Part shown: piece by piece, positions 1-5,630 of the stretch | How the letters are laid out: each line of letters opens with the position of its first letter | Numbering within the stretch: position 1 is the first letter of the stretch | NCBI GenBank assembly: GCA_031266235.1 | Contig: JAISBJ010000036.1 | Span: 1-9,665 of the forward strand | From: Puniceicoccales bacterium | GTDB lineage: Bacteria > Verrucomicrobiota > Verrucomicrobiia > Opitutales > LL51 | Length of the DNA: 9,665 nt | Direction of reading: 5' to 3' | The notes under the pieces: model-generated | Database searches by the model: none | Told to the model about the DNA's origin: nothing | Seen by the model: only the letters and a program-made list of their open reading frames with translations | Position numbers and translations under genes: made by a program

Positions 1-470
1 AGACTCTGGATAAATGCGTTGTGGTCGAGGGTGAGGGGGCATTGGAGGAAGGCGTTTCCGGCGAATGCGATGAGGCCGAGGCGGTGGCCGGCGAAGGATT
101 TGGCGAGGTCTACGATGGCTAATTTTGTTCGTTCCAGACGATTGGGCTTGATATCTTCTGCGAGCATGCTTTTGGAGACGTCGACGGCGATCAGCAGATC
201 GATCCCCTGCACGTGGCGCTCCTCCTCCTTATACCCCCATTTCGGTGCCGTGAGCGCGAATCCGATGAGTGCGGTGGCACATAGAAAAAGGAAATGTTTG
301 AAAGTTTGTTTTGTTTGGCTGTAATTGGAGAGAAGCAGTGGAGCTAGCCGCGGGGTGATGAAGGAGCCGAGGCGGCGGGCGCGACGTCTTTCTCCCCACA
401 TGGCCGCGACGAGTGTAAAAATAATCCAAACGGGCAGTAAAAATAGAAGCAATGTGTTTCCGATTTTCAT
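1..470 (-). CDS. batB: BatB-like VWA-domain membrane protein, partial (3' end beyond left edge)
   Basis: Inner-membrane von Willebrand factor A protein of the Bat (Bacteroides aerotolerance) type. About 156 codons are visible from the ATG at 468-470 and the frame stays open to the window edge. Residues ~5-26 form a hydrophobic N-terminal segment and ~60-75 a second one. The VWA domain then begins with IDLLIAVDVSKSML, where D97, S99 and S101 form the DxSxS metal-binding (MIDAS) signature. The following stretch (NRLERTKLAI, GLIAFAG, FLQCPLTLD) is typical of BatB. The start overlaps the batA stop as ATGA (467-470), so translation is probably coupled. An AGAGGA Shine-Dalgarno motif lies about 5 nt before the ATG. 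The family is linked to MoxR AAA+ ATPases and to envelope integrity or stress tolerance, but the exact activity is unknown. The BatB/BatA assignment rests on order and N-terminal features; a generic VWA label is the fallback. Confidence 0.88.
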   Translation of the reverse strand, partial: MKIGNTLLLFLLPVWIIFTLVAAMWGERRRARRLGSFITPRLAPLLLSNYSQTKQTFKHFLFLCATALIGFALTAPKWGYKEEERHVQGIDLLIAVDVSKSMLAEDIKPNRLERTKLAIVDLAKSFAGHRLGLIAFAGNAFLQCPLTLDHNAFIQS

Positions 471-1498
471 GGTATCCTCTGAAATTTTGTGTTGCGTAAA
501 AAATATTCAAAAAGGAGCAGTAACAGCGCGCTGCCGATGAGCCAAATGAAAAAATCCTCAACCACCGCAAATTGCTTGACTTTTATATCCGTCTTTTCTA
601 GCTGGTCGATGGTCGTGTAAATGTCGCTCAATTGCTTTTTATTTTCGGCGCGGAAAAATTGTCCATCCGTTTTTTGGGCGATCGCTTCCAGCAGCGTTTC
701 ATCGATATCCGCATGGCCCTGGAGCGTCAGGGGGCGGCCAAAGGGATCCGTGATGATATTGCCATTGGCGTCGGGGTAGGCGAAGCGCACAATGCCTTTT
801 TTACCAATCCCAATGGTGTAAATTTTGATCCCCAAAGCAGCCGCCGTTTCCGTCGCAATCAGGGGCGCGATGTTACCCGCCGTGTTGCTGCCGTCCGTGA
901 GTAAAACGATGAGTTTCGTCTTAGCCTCCGAGTTTTTGAGGCGATTGGCACACATCGCGATCGCATTGCCGATGGCCGTCCCATCTTCTACGAGCCCCAC
1001 GTGCAGGCGCTTCAGATTGTTCTGCAGCCATTCGTGGTTCATCGTGACGGGGCTGACGAGGTAGGCGTCTCCGGCGAAAGTACACATCCCGATGCGATCG
1101 TTGGCGCGATTTTGGATGAATTCGTTGGTGACTTGGATGGCGATATCCAGGCGCGTCGTTATCTTCCGTTCCTGCTCCTCGTGGAAATCCAGCCCCATCA
1201 TGGAGGAGGAGATGTCCACGGCCAGCATGATGTCGACGCCGTTTAGATTGGACTCTTGGAAGCGTTGTATGTATTGGGGGCGCGCCAGAGCAAAGATGAG
1301 TAGGATGAGGGCCGAAAGGCGGAGGAGGGCGAGGATTTTCTGCGATTTCGGGCGGCGGAGCCCTGCCGCTTTCCTCAGGATCTCGCTATGGGGAAAGGAA
1401 AGTGTCGCCCATTTTTTACGCCGAGCCAGGTAAATCACCGGCGGTAAAAGCAGCAACAGCCACAAAAATTCTTTACTGTGAAACGAAAAAGTACTCAT
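467..1498 (-). CDS. batA: BatA-like VWA-domain membrane protein
   Basis: Complete protein of 343 residues, a normal length for BatA. Residues ~10-25 and ~55-72 are membrane segments flanking the basic BatA N-terminal region (ARRKKWATLSFPHSE). Residues ~87-300 form a von Willebrand A domain with an intact metal site: DISSS (D95, S97, S99), the threonine of EDGTAIG (T174) and the aspartate of LLTDGSN (D202). A C-terminal membrane segment (~316-334) precedes a short basic tail. The VWA domain would thus sit between membrane anchors. It is the middle gene of an operon. Its start overlaps the upstream stop as ATGA (1495-1498) and its stop overlaps the batB start as ATGA. No Shine-Dalgarno motif is visible, so coupling probably supplies initiation. 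The family is known to act with MoxR-type ATPases; the substrate is not known. Confidence 0.92.
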   Translation of the reverse strand: MSTFSFHSKEFLWLLLLLPPVIYLARRKKWATLSFPHSEILRKAAGLRRPKSQKILALLRLSALILLIFALARPQYIQRFQESNLNGVDIMLAVDISSSMMGLDFHEEQERKITTRLDIAIQVTNEFIQNRANDRIGMCTFAGDAYLVSPVTMNHEWLQNNLKRLHVGLVEDGTAIGNAIAMCANRLKNSEAKTKLIVLLTDGSNTAGNIAPLIATETAAALGIKIYTIGIGKKGIVRFAYPDANGNIITDPFGRPLTLQGHADIDETLLEAIAQKTDGQFFRAENKKQLSDIYTTIDQLEKTDIKVKQFAVVEDFFIWLIGSALLLLLFEYFLRNTKFQRIP

Positions 1499-2121
1499 TG
1501 CTTTGGAACGGATGGGGAAATATTTTTTTTAGGAGCGCGGATGCGCCGCACTTCCCGGGCAAAACGGCAGCTCCTGAGAAATAAATCCCTGTGAACATCT
1601 TGGCTGAACACTTCGCCGGCAAATTTCGCTTGGTCGGAAGATTGCAGGACGGTGCCCAAATCGCTCGCAATTTCCCAGGAAAATTTCGTCGACTGGTTGA
1701 CAAGCCTTAAAAATTCCTCCGTCGTGCGACAGGTGATGGGCAGCTGATACTCCCGCTGCACGTAGGATTTCAGCGCAAAACATAGCGCCGAACAAAATTC
1801 CTTCGTGTCCCGCGTGTAAACGTGCAATTTCGCGCGGTGGAGATCTCGCAAAAAACGTTGGAAGGACGACAGGGGAGGTGCCGCTAGCCGTCGTCGGCGG
1901 TGACGAAAAAATAGAAGCAAAGCGAGCGCAAGCAATAGGATGGCTGCGGTGGAAAAAAGAATAATTTCCCCGTAACTGCCCGTCGCAACGGGGTCGAGCG
2001 CTGGCAATAGGGCCTCGGGAATGTCGTTTTCCGGCGGTAGTGGGGGGGCATCCGGAGTAGCGGCACGCAAATGACCGCATAGCAAAATCACCCAAAAAAT
2101 AAAGCCAAACCCTTTCTCCAT
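1495..2121 (-). CDS. DUF4381-like membrane protein, first gene of the Bat operon
   Basis: 208-residue protein. An N-terminal signal-like segment (residues ~5-20, possible cleavage after LRA) is followed by a proline-rich linker, one membrane helix (~48-69, ending in FFRHRRRRL) and a cytoplasmic domain. That domain carries the pattern TTEEFL...LQSSDQAKFAGE...L..SCRFAREV, which resembles DUF4381-type proteins coded beside BatA/MoxR genes. No enzymatic motif is visible. It sits immediately before batA with an ATGA overlap and right behind a good promoter, so it opens the operon here. MoxR and DUF58 genes, often upstream in such operons, are absent: the next gene is divergent pheS. The -10-like box lies 11 nt from the ATG and no Shine-Dalgarno is seen, so the mRNA may be nearly leaderless. 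An A8 run near the C-terminus is slippage-prone. The family call is from pattern memory; a generic Bat-associated membrane protein is the alternative. Confidence 0.8.
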   Translation of the reverse strand: MEKGFGFIFWVILLCGHLRAATPDAPPLPPENDIPEALLPALDPVATGSYGEIILFSTAAILLLALALLLFFRHRRRRLAAPPLSSFQRFLRDLHRAKLHVYTRDTKEFCSALCFALKSYVQREYQLPITCRTTEEFLRLVNQSTKFSWEIASDLGTVLQSSDQAKFAGEVFSQDVHRDLFLRSCRFAREVRRIRAPKKNISPSVPKQ

Positions 2122-2132
2122 GCTCTAGCTGT

Positions 2133-2160
2133 AAAATATTTGTGTGGATTTAATTGTCAA
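2133..2160 (-). promoter_or_regulatory. Probable sigma70-type promoter of the Bat operon
   Basis: On the minus strand TTGACA (2155-2160) is followed after 16 nt by TATTTT (2133-2138). The -35 is perfect and the -10 matches 4 of 6. Transcription would start about 5 nt before the ATG at 2121, leaving almost no leader. The box is part of a 77-bp sequence that also occurs 102 bp upstream. Confidence 0.6.
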
Positions 2161-2202
2161 TACGGCGATGATCTCAAAAATATATTTCGCCGCCGGCGAG
2201 TC

Positions 2203-2262
2203 TTATTCGTAAATCTTTTCCAAGCTTTGTCTGTAAAATATTTGTACGGATTTAATGGTCAA
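2203..2262 (-). promoter_or_regulatory. Second promoter copy with a decayed six-codon start
   Basis: In the upstream repeat copy the -35 reads TTGACC (2257-2262) and the -10 TATTTT (2235-2240). Where the real gene has ATG GAG AAA, this copy has TTG GAA AAG (2215-2223), which reads on for three codons to TAA at 2203-2205. It looks like a vestige of a duplicated promoter and gene start. It could still be an active second promoter, or a tiny upstream reading frame. Confidence 0.4.
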
Positions 2263-2344
2263 TACGGCGATGATCTCAAAAATATATTTCGCCGCCGGCG
2301 AGTCTTACTTGAATTCCGCGAAAAATATTTATAGATAGTTGACC

Positions 2345-3382
2345 ATGCAAGCGTTAGGGGAAGATCTCGTCGGCGAAGTGGCGGAAAAATTGGGGCGCGT
2401 CCATTCTGCGGCTGCCCTCGAAGACCTGAAGGCGTCCTACCTGGGGCCAAAGGGTGTTTTGCGGGAGGCGGTGAAGCGGATTCAGGGGCTTGATCCGGAG
2501 GAGCGGCCGCGATTCGGCAAGACCGTCAACCATCTGAAGGCGCGCCTCGAGGATCTGTTTCGGGAGAAATTGGAGGAGCTGGAGCTCTCCCTATTGCGCC
2601 AAAAAATAGGCGAGCCGATCGACATCACCCTCAATTCCAGCGAAAGGATGGCGGGGAAAATCCATCCGCTGACGCAGTTGCGCCACCGTTTGGAGGAAAT
2701 TTTCCATCGCGTGGGCTTTGTGACGGCCGATGGACCGGAGATTGAGACGGAGTGGTTTTGCTTCGACGCCCTCAATACCCCCGATTCCCATCCGGCGCGG
2801 GAGGTTATGGATACATTTTTTTTACACAAAGATGCGCGTGTCGAGACGACGACCAAGCGCGGCAGCGAACGCTATCTCTTGCGCTCCCACACGTCGACGG
2901 TGCAGATCCGGACCATGCTCAAAGAAACGCCGCCGATCCGCGTGGTTGTCCCCGGACGCGTCTTTCGCCGGGATGTTACGGACGCGACCCATAGCGCCAA
3001 TTTTCATCAGTGCGAGGTGCTTTGCGTCGATGAAAACGTGACCATCTGCGATTTGAAGTCCATTTTGAACTATTTTTTACGATCGCTATTTGGGCCCGAC
3101 ACGGAAACGCGGATGCGTTTGAGTTTTTTTCCGTTTACGGAGCCGAGTTTCGAAGTCGATTTTCGCTCGTCGCGGCTTGGGAAATTGAGCGATCGGTGGA
3201 TCGAGATTTTGGGTTGCGGCATGGTCGACCCCAATGTCCTGGAAGCGGTGGGAATTGATCCCGAGAGATATTCCGGTTTTGCCGTCGGTTTTGGGATCGA
3301 GCGCCTGGCCATGCTGACCTACGGCATCGACGACGTGCGACTTTTTTACCAAAATGATCTGCGCTTCCTGGAACAATTTTAG
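2345..3382 (+). CDS. pheS: Phenylalanine--tRNA ligase alpha subunit
   Basis: Catalytic alpha subunit of the cytoplasmic (PheST)2 enzyme that charges tRNA-Phe. The 345 residues from the ATG match the usual length. A TTG two codons earlier (2339) is possible but less likely. The N-terminal ~85 residues form the coiled-coil tRNA-binding region. The class II catalytic core follows: HPLTQLRHRLEEIF (~107-120), GPEIETEWFCFDALN (~130-144), HTSTVQIRTM (~182-191), the motif 2 region RRDVTDATH...FHQ (~208-222), FPFTEPSFEVDF and motif 3 GFGIERLAML (~315-324). The usual FHQ.EG reads FHQCEV, a mild deviation. No pheT follows: the next gene is convergent 45 nt away. The beta subunit, needed for activity, must be coded elsewhere. 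No Shine-Dalgarno is seen. A weak TTGAAT / TATAGA pair (15-nt spacing) ends 9 nt before the ATG. A T8 run lies within the gene near 2815-2822. Confidence 0.97.
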   Translation: MQALGEDLVGEVAEKLGRVHSAAALEDLKASYLGPKGVLREAVKRIQGLDPEERPRFGKTVNHLKARLEDLFREKLEELELSLLRQKIGEPIDITLNSSERMAGKIHPLTQLRHRLEEIFHRVGFVTADGPEIETEWFCFDALNTPDSHPAREVMDTFFLHKDARVETTTKRGSERYLLRSHTSTVQIRTMLKETPPIRVVVPGRVFRRDVTDATHSANFHQCEVLCVDENVTICDLKSILNYFLRSLFGPDTETRMRLSFFPFTEPSFEVDFRSSRLGKLSDRWIEILGCGMVDPNVLEAVGIDPERYSGFAVGFGIERLAMLTYGIDDVRLFYQNDLRFLEQF

Positions 3383-3427
3383 CCGAAAAATGTGGCTCCG
3401 CTAAACGAAAAATTGGGGGTTTTAATT

Positions 3428-3838
3428 TCATTCCTGGGCGTGGCTTTGCGTTAAAAATTCGATGGAATTGTAATCTTTTAGCGTGCTTTTTATGATTTGA
3501 AAAACGGTCTCTTTCGCCAGGTTAATGCGGGTCGCTTTGCGCCGTTGCAGCGGCGTGTGCGGTACGACGATGGCGTTGGATATTTTGGAGAATTTTTTTT
3601 GGGACGTTATTTGCTTGGCTTTTATTTTTGTCTTCATCTTCGGCCCCGTGAGTACCTTCCGCGTTGATAAATTTTTGTGAAAAACAAATTGCCAGGGGTC
3701 CTCCGGTAACACTTTATGCTCGCTGGATTGGGAAATTATTCTCGTTTTTTTTACGATTATTTTCTCTTTTTCCTCTCCGGATGGCGCCTCTCCATCTTCC
3801 GGAAGTTCCGGCTTCCTACTTTTTTTCGTCGATTTCAT
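3428..3838 (-). CDS. Small highly basic protein of unknown function, possible secretion substrate
   Basis: 136 residues that I do not recognise. It is hydrophilic with no signal peptide or membrane segment: about 29 Lys/Arg against about 14 Asp/Glu. The first ~25 residues are rich in Lys, Pro, Glu and Ser and look disordered (KSTKKSRKPELPEDGEAPSG). The centre is lysine-rich with no clear domain, and the C-terminus (~108-128) may be helical. It starts 15 nt after the stop of the CesT-family chaperone gene, so the two are almost certainly co-transcribed. Type III chaperones are often coded just before their cargo, so it could be a secreted effector, possibly nucleic-acid binding given the charge; that is inference. 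No Shine-Dalgarno is visible before the ATG. It converges on pheS with a 45-nt gap and no convincing terminator. Confidence 0.72.
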   Translation of the reverse strand: MKSTKKSRKPELPEDGEAPSGEEKEKIIVKKTRIISQSSEHKVLPEDPWQFVFHKNLSTRKVLTGPKMKTKIKAKQITSQKKFSKISNAIVVPHTPLQRRKATRINLAKETVFQIIKSTLKDYNSIEFLTQSHAQE

Positions 3839-3853
3839 GTTTTTTCAAAAATT

Positions 3854-4339
3854 TTACCACTTTTTCCAGGACCCATAAGTTTTTTCTACGGAAGTTTTTT
3901 TGAGATCCTCCTCGATGAGCATTTCCGCCTCCGTGCAAACGCCGTCGATCCGCTCGATCCACGCTTCCGCAACGTCCACAAATACCGCTAAATCGTCCTC
4001 AAATGCATGCGGCCGCGTCAAAGGTATGGGAAACTTTTGTTGAAGGACTAAAGTTTGCGTCTGCTTGTCAAGGGCGAATGTGGCTCCGTTTGAAATTTTC
4101 CAAAAGAAATTTGCCTCCAGCAAAATTTCCAACACGAGCTCCTTCCCCGCGAAAGGCACAACGCTGATGTAGGAGTATACAACCAGCACCGACTCCTCCT
4201 CGCAAAGCTCCAAGTTCAATACGATTTTATCATCAAATAAAATGAGACAATGATTGTTGCTATCCAGCGTTAGGGACGACAAATCCAGAACTTTTCCCAA
4301 CCTCTGAAGCAGACAATTTACTTCCTCCTTACAATCCAT
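3854..4339 (-). CDS. CesT-family type III secretion chaperone
   Basis: 161 residues, a typical size for class I type III secretion chaperones, small acidic cytoplasmic dimers that bind effectors and deliver them to the secretion ATPase. The family layout can be followed: helix 1 LLQRLGKVLDL (~10-20), beta strands CLILFDDKIVLNLEL (~31-45) and VLVVYSYISVVPF (~51-63), then the hallmark block LLEANFFW...NGATFALD (~73-91), strand TLVLQQKFPI, and C-terminal helix FVDVAEAWIERI (~120-131). An acidic extension of ~30 residues follows. No secretion apparatus gene lies in the window. The downstream small basic protein is the obvious candidate partner. An AGGA motif lies 2-5 nt before the ATG, rather close. 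The family call is from recognisable sequence pattern; the particular cargo is unknown. Confidence 0.8.
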   Translation of the reverse strand: MDCKEEVNCLLQRLGKVLDLSSLTLDSNNHCLILFDDKIVLNLELCEEESVLVVYSYISVVPFAGKELVLEILLEANFFWKISNGATFALDKQTQTLVLQQKFPIPLTRPHAFEDDLAVFVDVAEAWIERIDGVCTEAEMLIEEDLKKTSVEKTYGSWKKW

Positions 4340-4399
4340 ATCCTAAATTTCCCACCGATGCTATCCCGTAAGAGTAGTCATTCTAGTCATAAGAAAAAT

Positions 4400-4451
4400 G
4401 ATTTTACAGATTTTTGCAACAAAAAAAAGCGCCAATGTAAAATCGACGCCC
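4400..4451 (-). terminator. Rho-independent terminator with loop complementary to downstream RNA
   Basis: Minus-strand transcript after the lipoprotein gene: GCGTC (4445-4449), an 11-nt loop, GGCGC (4429-4433), then U8 (4421-4428). The loop contains GATTTTACA (4436-4444), the exact reverse complement of TGTAAAATC (4400-4408) just beyond the U-tract, so a loop-downstream pairing (pseudoknot or alternative fold) is possible. The stem is only 5 bp with one G-U pair, so strength is uncertain. The rest of the 143-nt spacer holds no gene. Confidence 0.55.
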
Positions 4452-4482
4452 AATTTTTTCTATAGACTGCGGAGATTCCCTT

Positions 4483-5574
4483 TTAATTAGCAGAAATTGT
4501 CATGATGGGAGCGATGGACTTGGGATTACCCGACAGTAAATTGAGGAGGTAATTGAGGAACATGAAAGTGGATTTGGCATTCAGATCGTTATCGGCGATG
4601 TAAAACCATTTTCCGTTGTAGGAGATGCTCACGAAAGCGTTTTGGGGCTGCTGTTCGGCGTGATGGATGGCGATCCACTCCCCGGAAAGGGATTGACTCC
4701 AGTCAAATACTTCACCCTCTTCGTCCTTTGTCAGCGTTACGAGGCCCGCGTCGATATCCGTTTGGGGCACATCCACCGCGTGGGATAGGTAAAAGAGCAT
4801 TTCCATGAGGGAGCGCGTGCGTACGATCAGGTCCTTCGCATTTACGCTGAGGAAATTGGAGTCGAAGTGGAACTCGGAAGCGCTAGAGTCGACACCTAAA
4901 ACGGATTTCAATTTTTGACTTTTGGCGTCTGAGTTTGTAAATTTCATGACGAGATCGTTTGCATTATCGGAGGCGAGGCCGATCAGCAGGCGATTTTGTT
5001 CGTGCAGCTCATCGATGAGGTCCATCGCTTTGGCGAAAGACTGGTTATCCGGTTTTTTATCGGGAGTCGGCCCGGAAGCGCTGCTCGCATTATCCAGTTG
5101 ATTGATGCGTTCGATGCATAAGTTAAAAACGCGCTTTGTCTTCCACCCCGCTTGTATAAAACCTAAAACGAGGGTCAAAGGTATGGGTGTCATGAGTCGT
5201 TTTGTAAAATCTTCGCCTTTGAGCGGCGTGTAAAAGATGGTTGGATTTTGGAAAATCTCGCTGTAGGCCAGCAAACCGATCTCATGTTTATTGGCATTTC
5301 CAACTAACCCAAAGCTTGAGCCGCTCGGACCGAGGCGCGTTGTAAATTTGCGATTTTCATTGATATTCACCACGTCTAGGAAATAGGGCATGTTGCGGTA
5401 CTTCAATCGCACGAGATTGAGGAGCAACTGTTCGTCCGTAGTTTTAGCAATTGCGGTGTTATATTCGTAGTGCGTCTGTTTTACGGCACGGGGGCCCAGT
5501 GAAGCACATCCTCCCGCCAGCAGGGAAGCAACGCCATATAAAATTTGCCTCTTTTTGACCATATTCGCCTTCAT
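4483..5574 (-). CDS. Probable lipoprotein of a conserved uncharacterised family
   Basis: 363 residues from the first ATG. A short basic n-region and hydrophobic stretch lead to SLLAGGC, a plausible lipobox with C23, so the mature protein would be lipid-anchored in the envelope (the -3 residue is Ala, not the usual Leu). Then come THYEYNTAIAKTTDEQLLLN (~34-53), a YFLDVVNIN segment, FYTPLKGEDFTKRLMTPIP (~114-132) and the C-terminal FVSISYNGKWFYIADNDL (~320-337) before a hydrophobic end. I recognise this arrangement from hypothetical lipoproteins in many Gram-negatives but know no function. A second ATG at codon 5 (5560-5562) has AAGG 7 nt upstream, whereas the first ATG would be nearly leaderless from the promoter at 5583-5610; the start is therefore uncertain by four codons. 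It lies 56 nt behind the PpiD-like gene but has its own promoter. Confidence 0.82.
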   Translation of the reverse strand: MKANMVKKRQILYGVASLLAGGCASLGPRAVKQTHYEYNTAIAKTTDEQLLLNLVRLKYRNMPYFLDVVNINENRKFTTRLGPSGSSFGLVGNANKHEIGLLAYSEIFQNPTIFYTPLKGEDFTKRLMTPIPLTLVLGFIQAGWKTKRVFNLCIERINQLDNASSASGPTPDKKPDNQSFAKAMDLIDELHEQNRLLIGLASDNANDLVMKFTNSDAKSQKLKSVLGVDSSASEFHFDSNFLSVNAKDLIVRTRSLMEMLFYLSHAVDVPQTDIDAGLVTLTKDEEGEVFDWSQSLSGEWIAIHHAEQQPQNAFVSISYNGKWFYIADNDLNAKSTFMFLNYLLNLLSGNPKSIAPIMTISAN

Positions 5575-5582
5575 CTGGGCTC

Positions 5583-5610
5583 ATTAAATAGCGGCAAGGA
5601 GCTTTGTCAA
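5583..5610 (-). promoter_or_regulatory. Strong sigma70-type promoter for the lipoprotein gene
   Basis: Minus-strand TTGACA (5605-5610, 6/6), 16-nt spacer, TTTAAT (5583-5588, 5/6). The -10 ends 8 nt before the first ATG at 5574, so the transcript would start at or just before that codon. The 56-nt gap to the PpiD-like gene is otherwise A/T-rich with no clear terminator. Confidence 0.65.
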
Positions 5611-5630
5611 TTATAAAATAAAAAAAATTA

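Larger units (their letters stand above)
2129..2307. repeat. Two 77-bp direct repeats, 102-bp period
   Basis: Copy 1 is 2129-2205 and copy 2 is 2231-2307. They differ at 3 of 77 positions (GT/AC at 2144-2145 against 2246-2247, and T/G at 2155 against 2257). Each contains the 8-bp palindrome CGCCGGCG and, on the minus strand, a -35/-10 pair. The 25-bp spacer is only loosely similar to the sequence at the Bat operon start. The two copies fill most of the divergent region between the Bat operon and pheS. Confidence 0.93.

Noticed and set aside
2129..2307. Possible CRISPR array or transposon ends
   Set aside because: Only two 77-bp copies, no spacer series, no terminal inverted repeats, no cas or transposase gene.
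2140..2334. Plus-strand 64-codon frame with an internal amino-acid repeat (GDDLKNIFRRRRVL twice)
   Set aside because: It is simply the 77-bp DNA repeat read in one frame across a promoter region; the repeat explains it and there is no ribosome binding site or recognisable product.
3383..3427. Bidirectional terminator between pheS and the convergent small basic gene
   Set aside because: Only a 4-bp AGCC/GGCT stem is present without an adjoining U-run on either strand.
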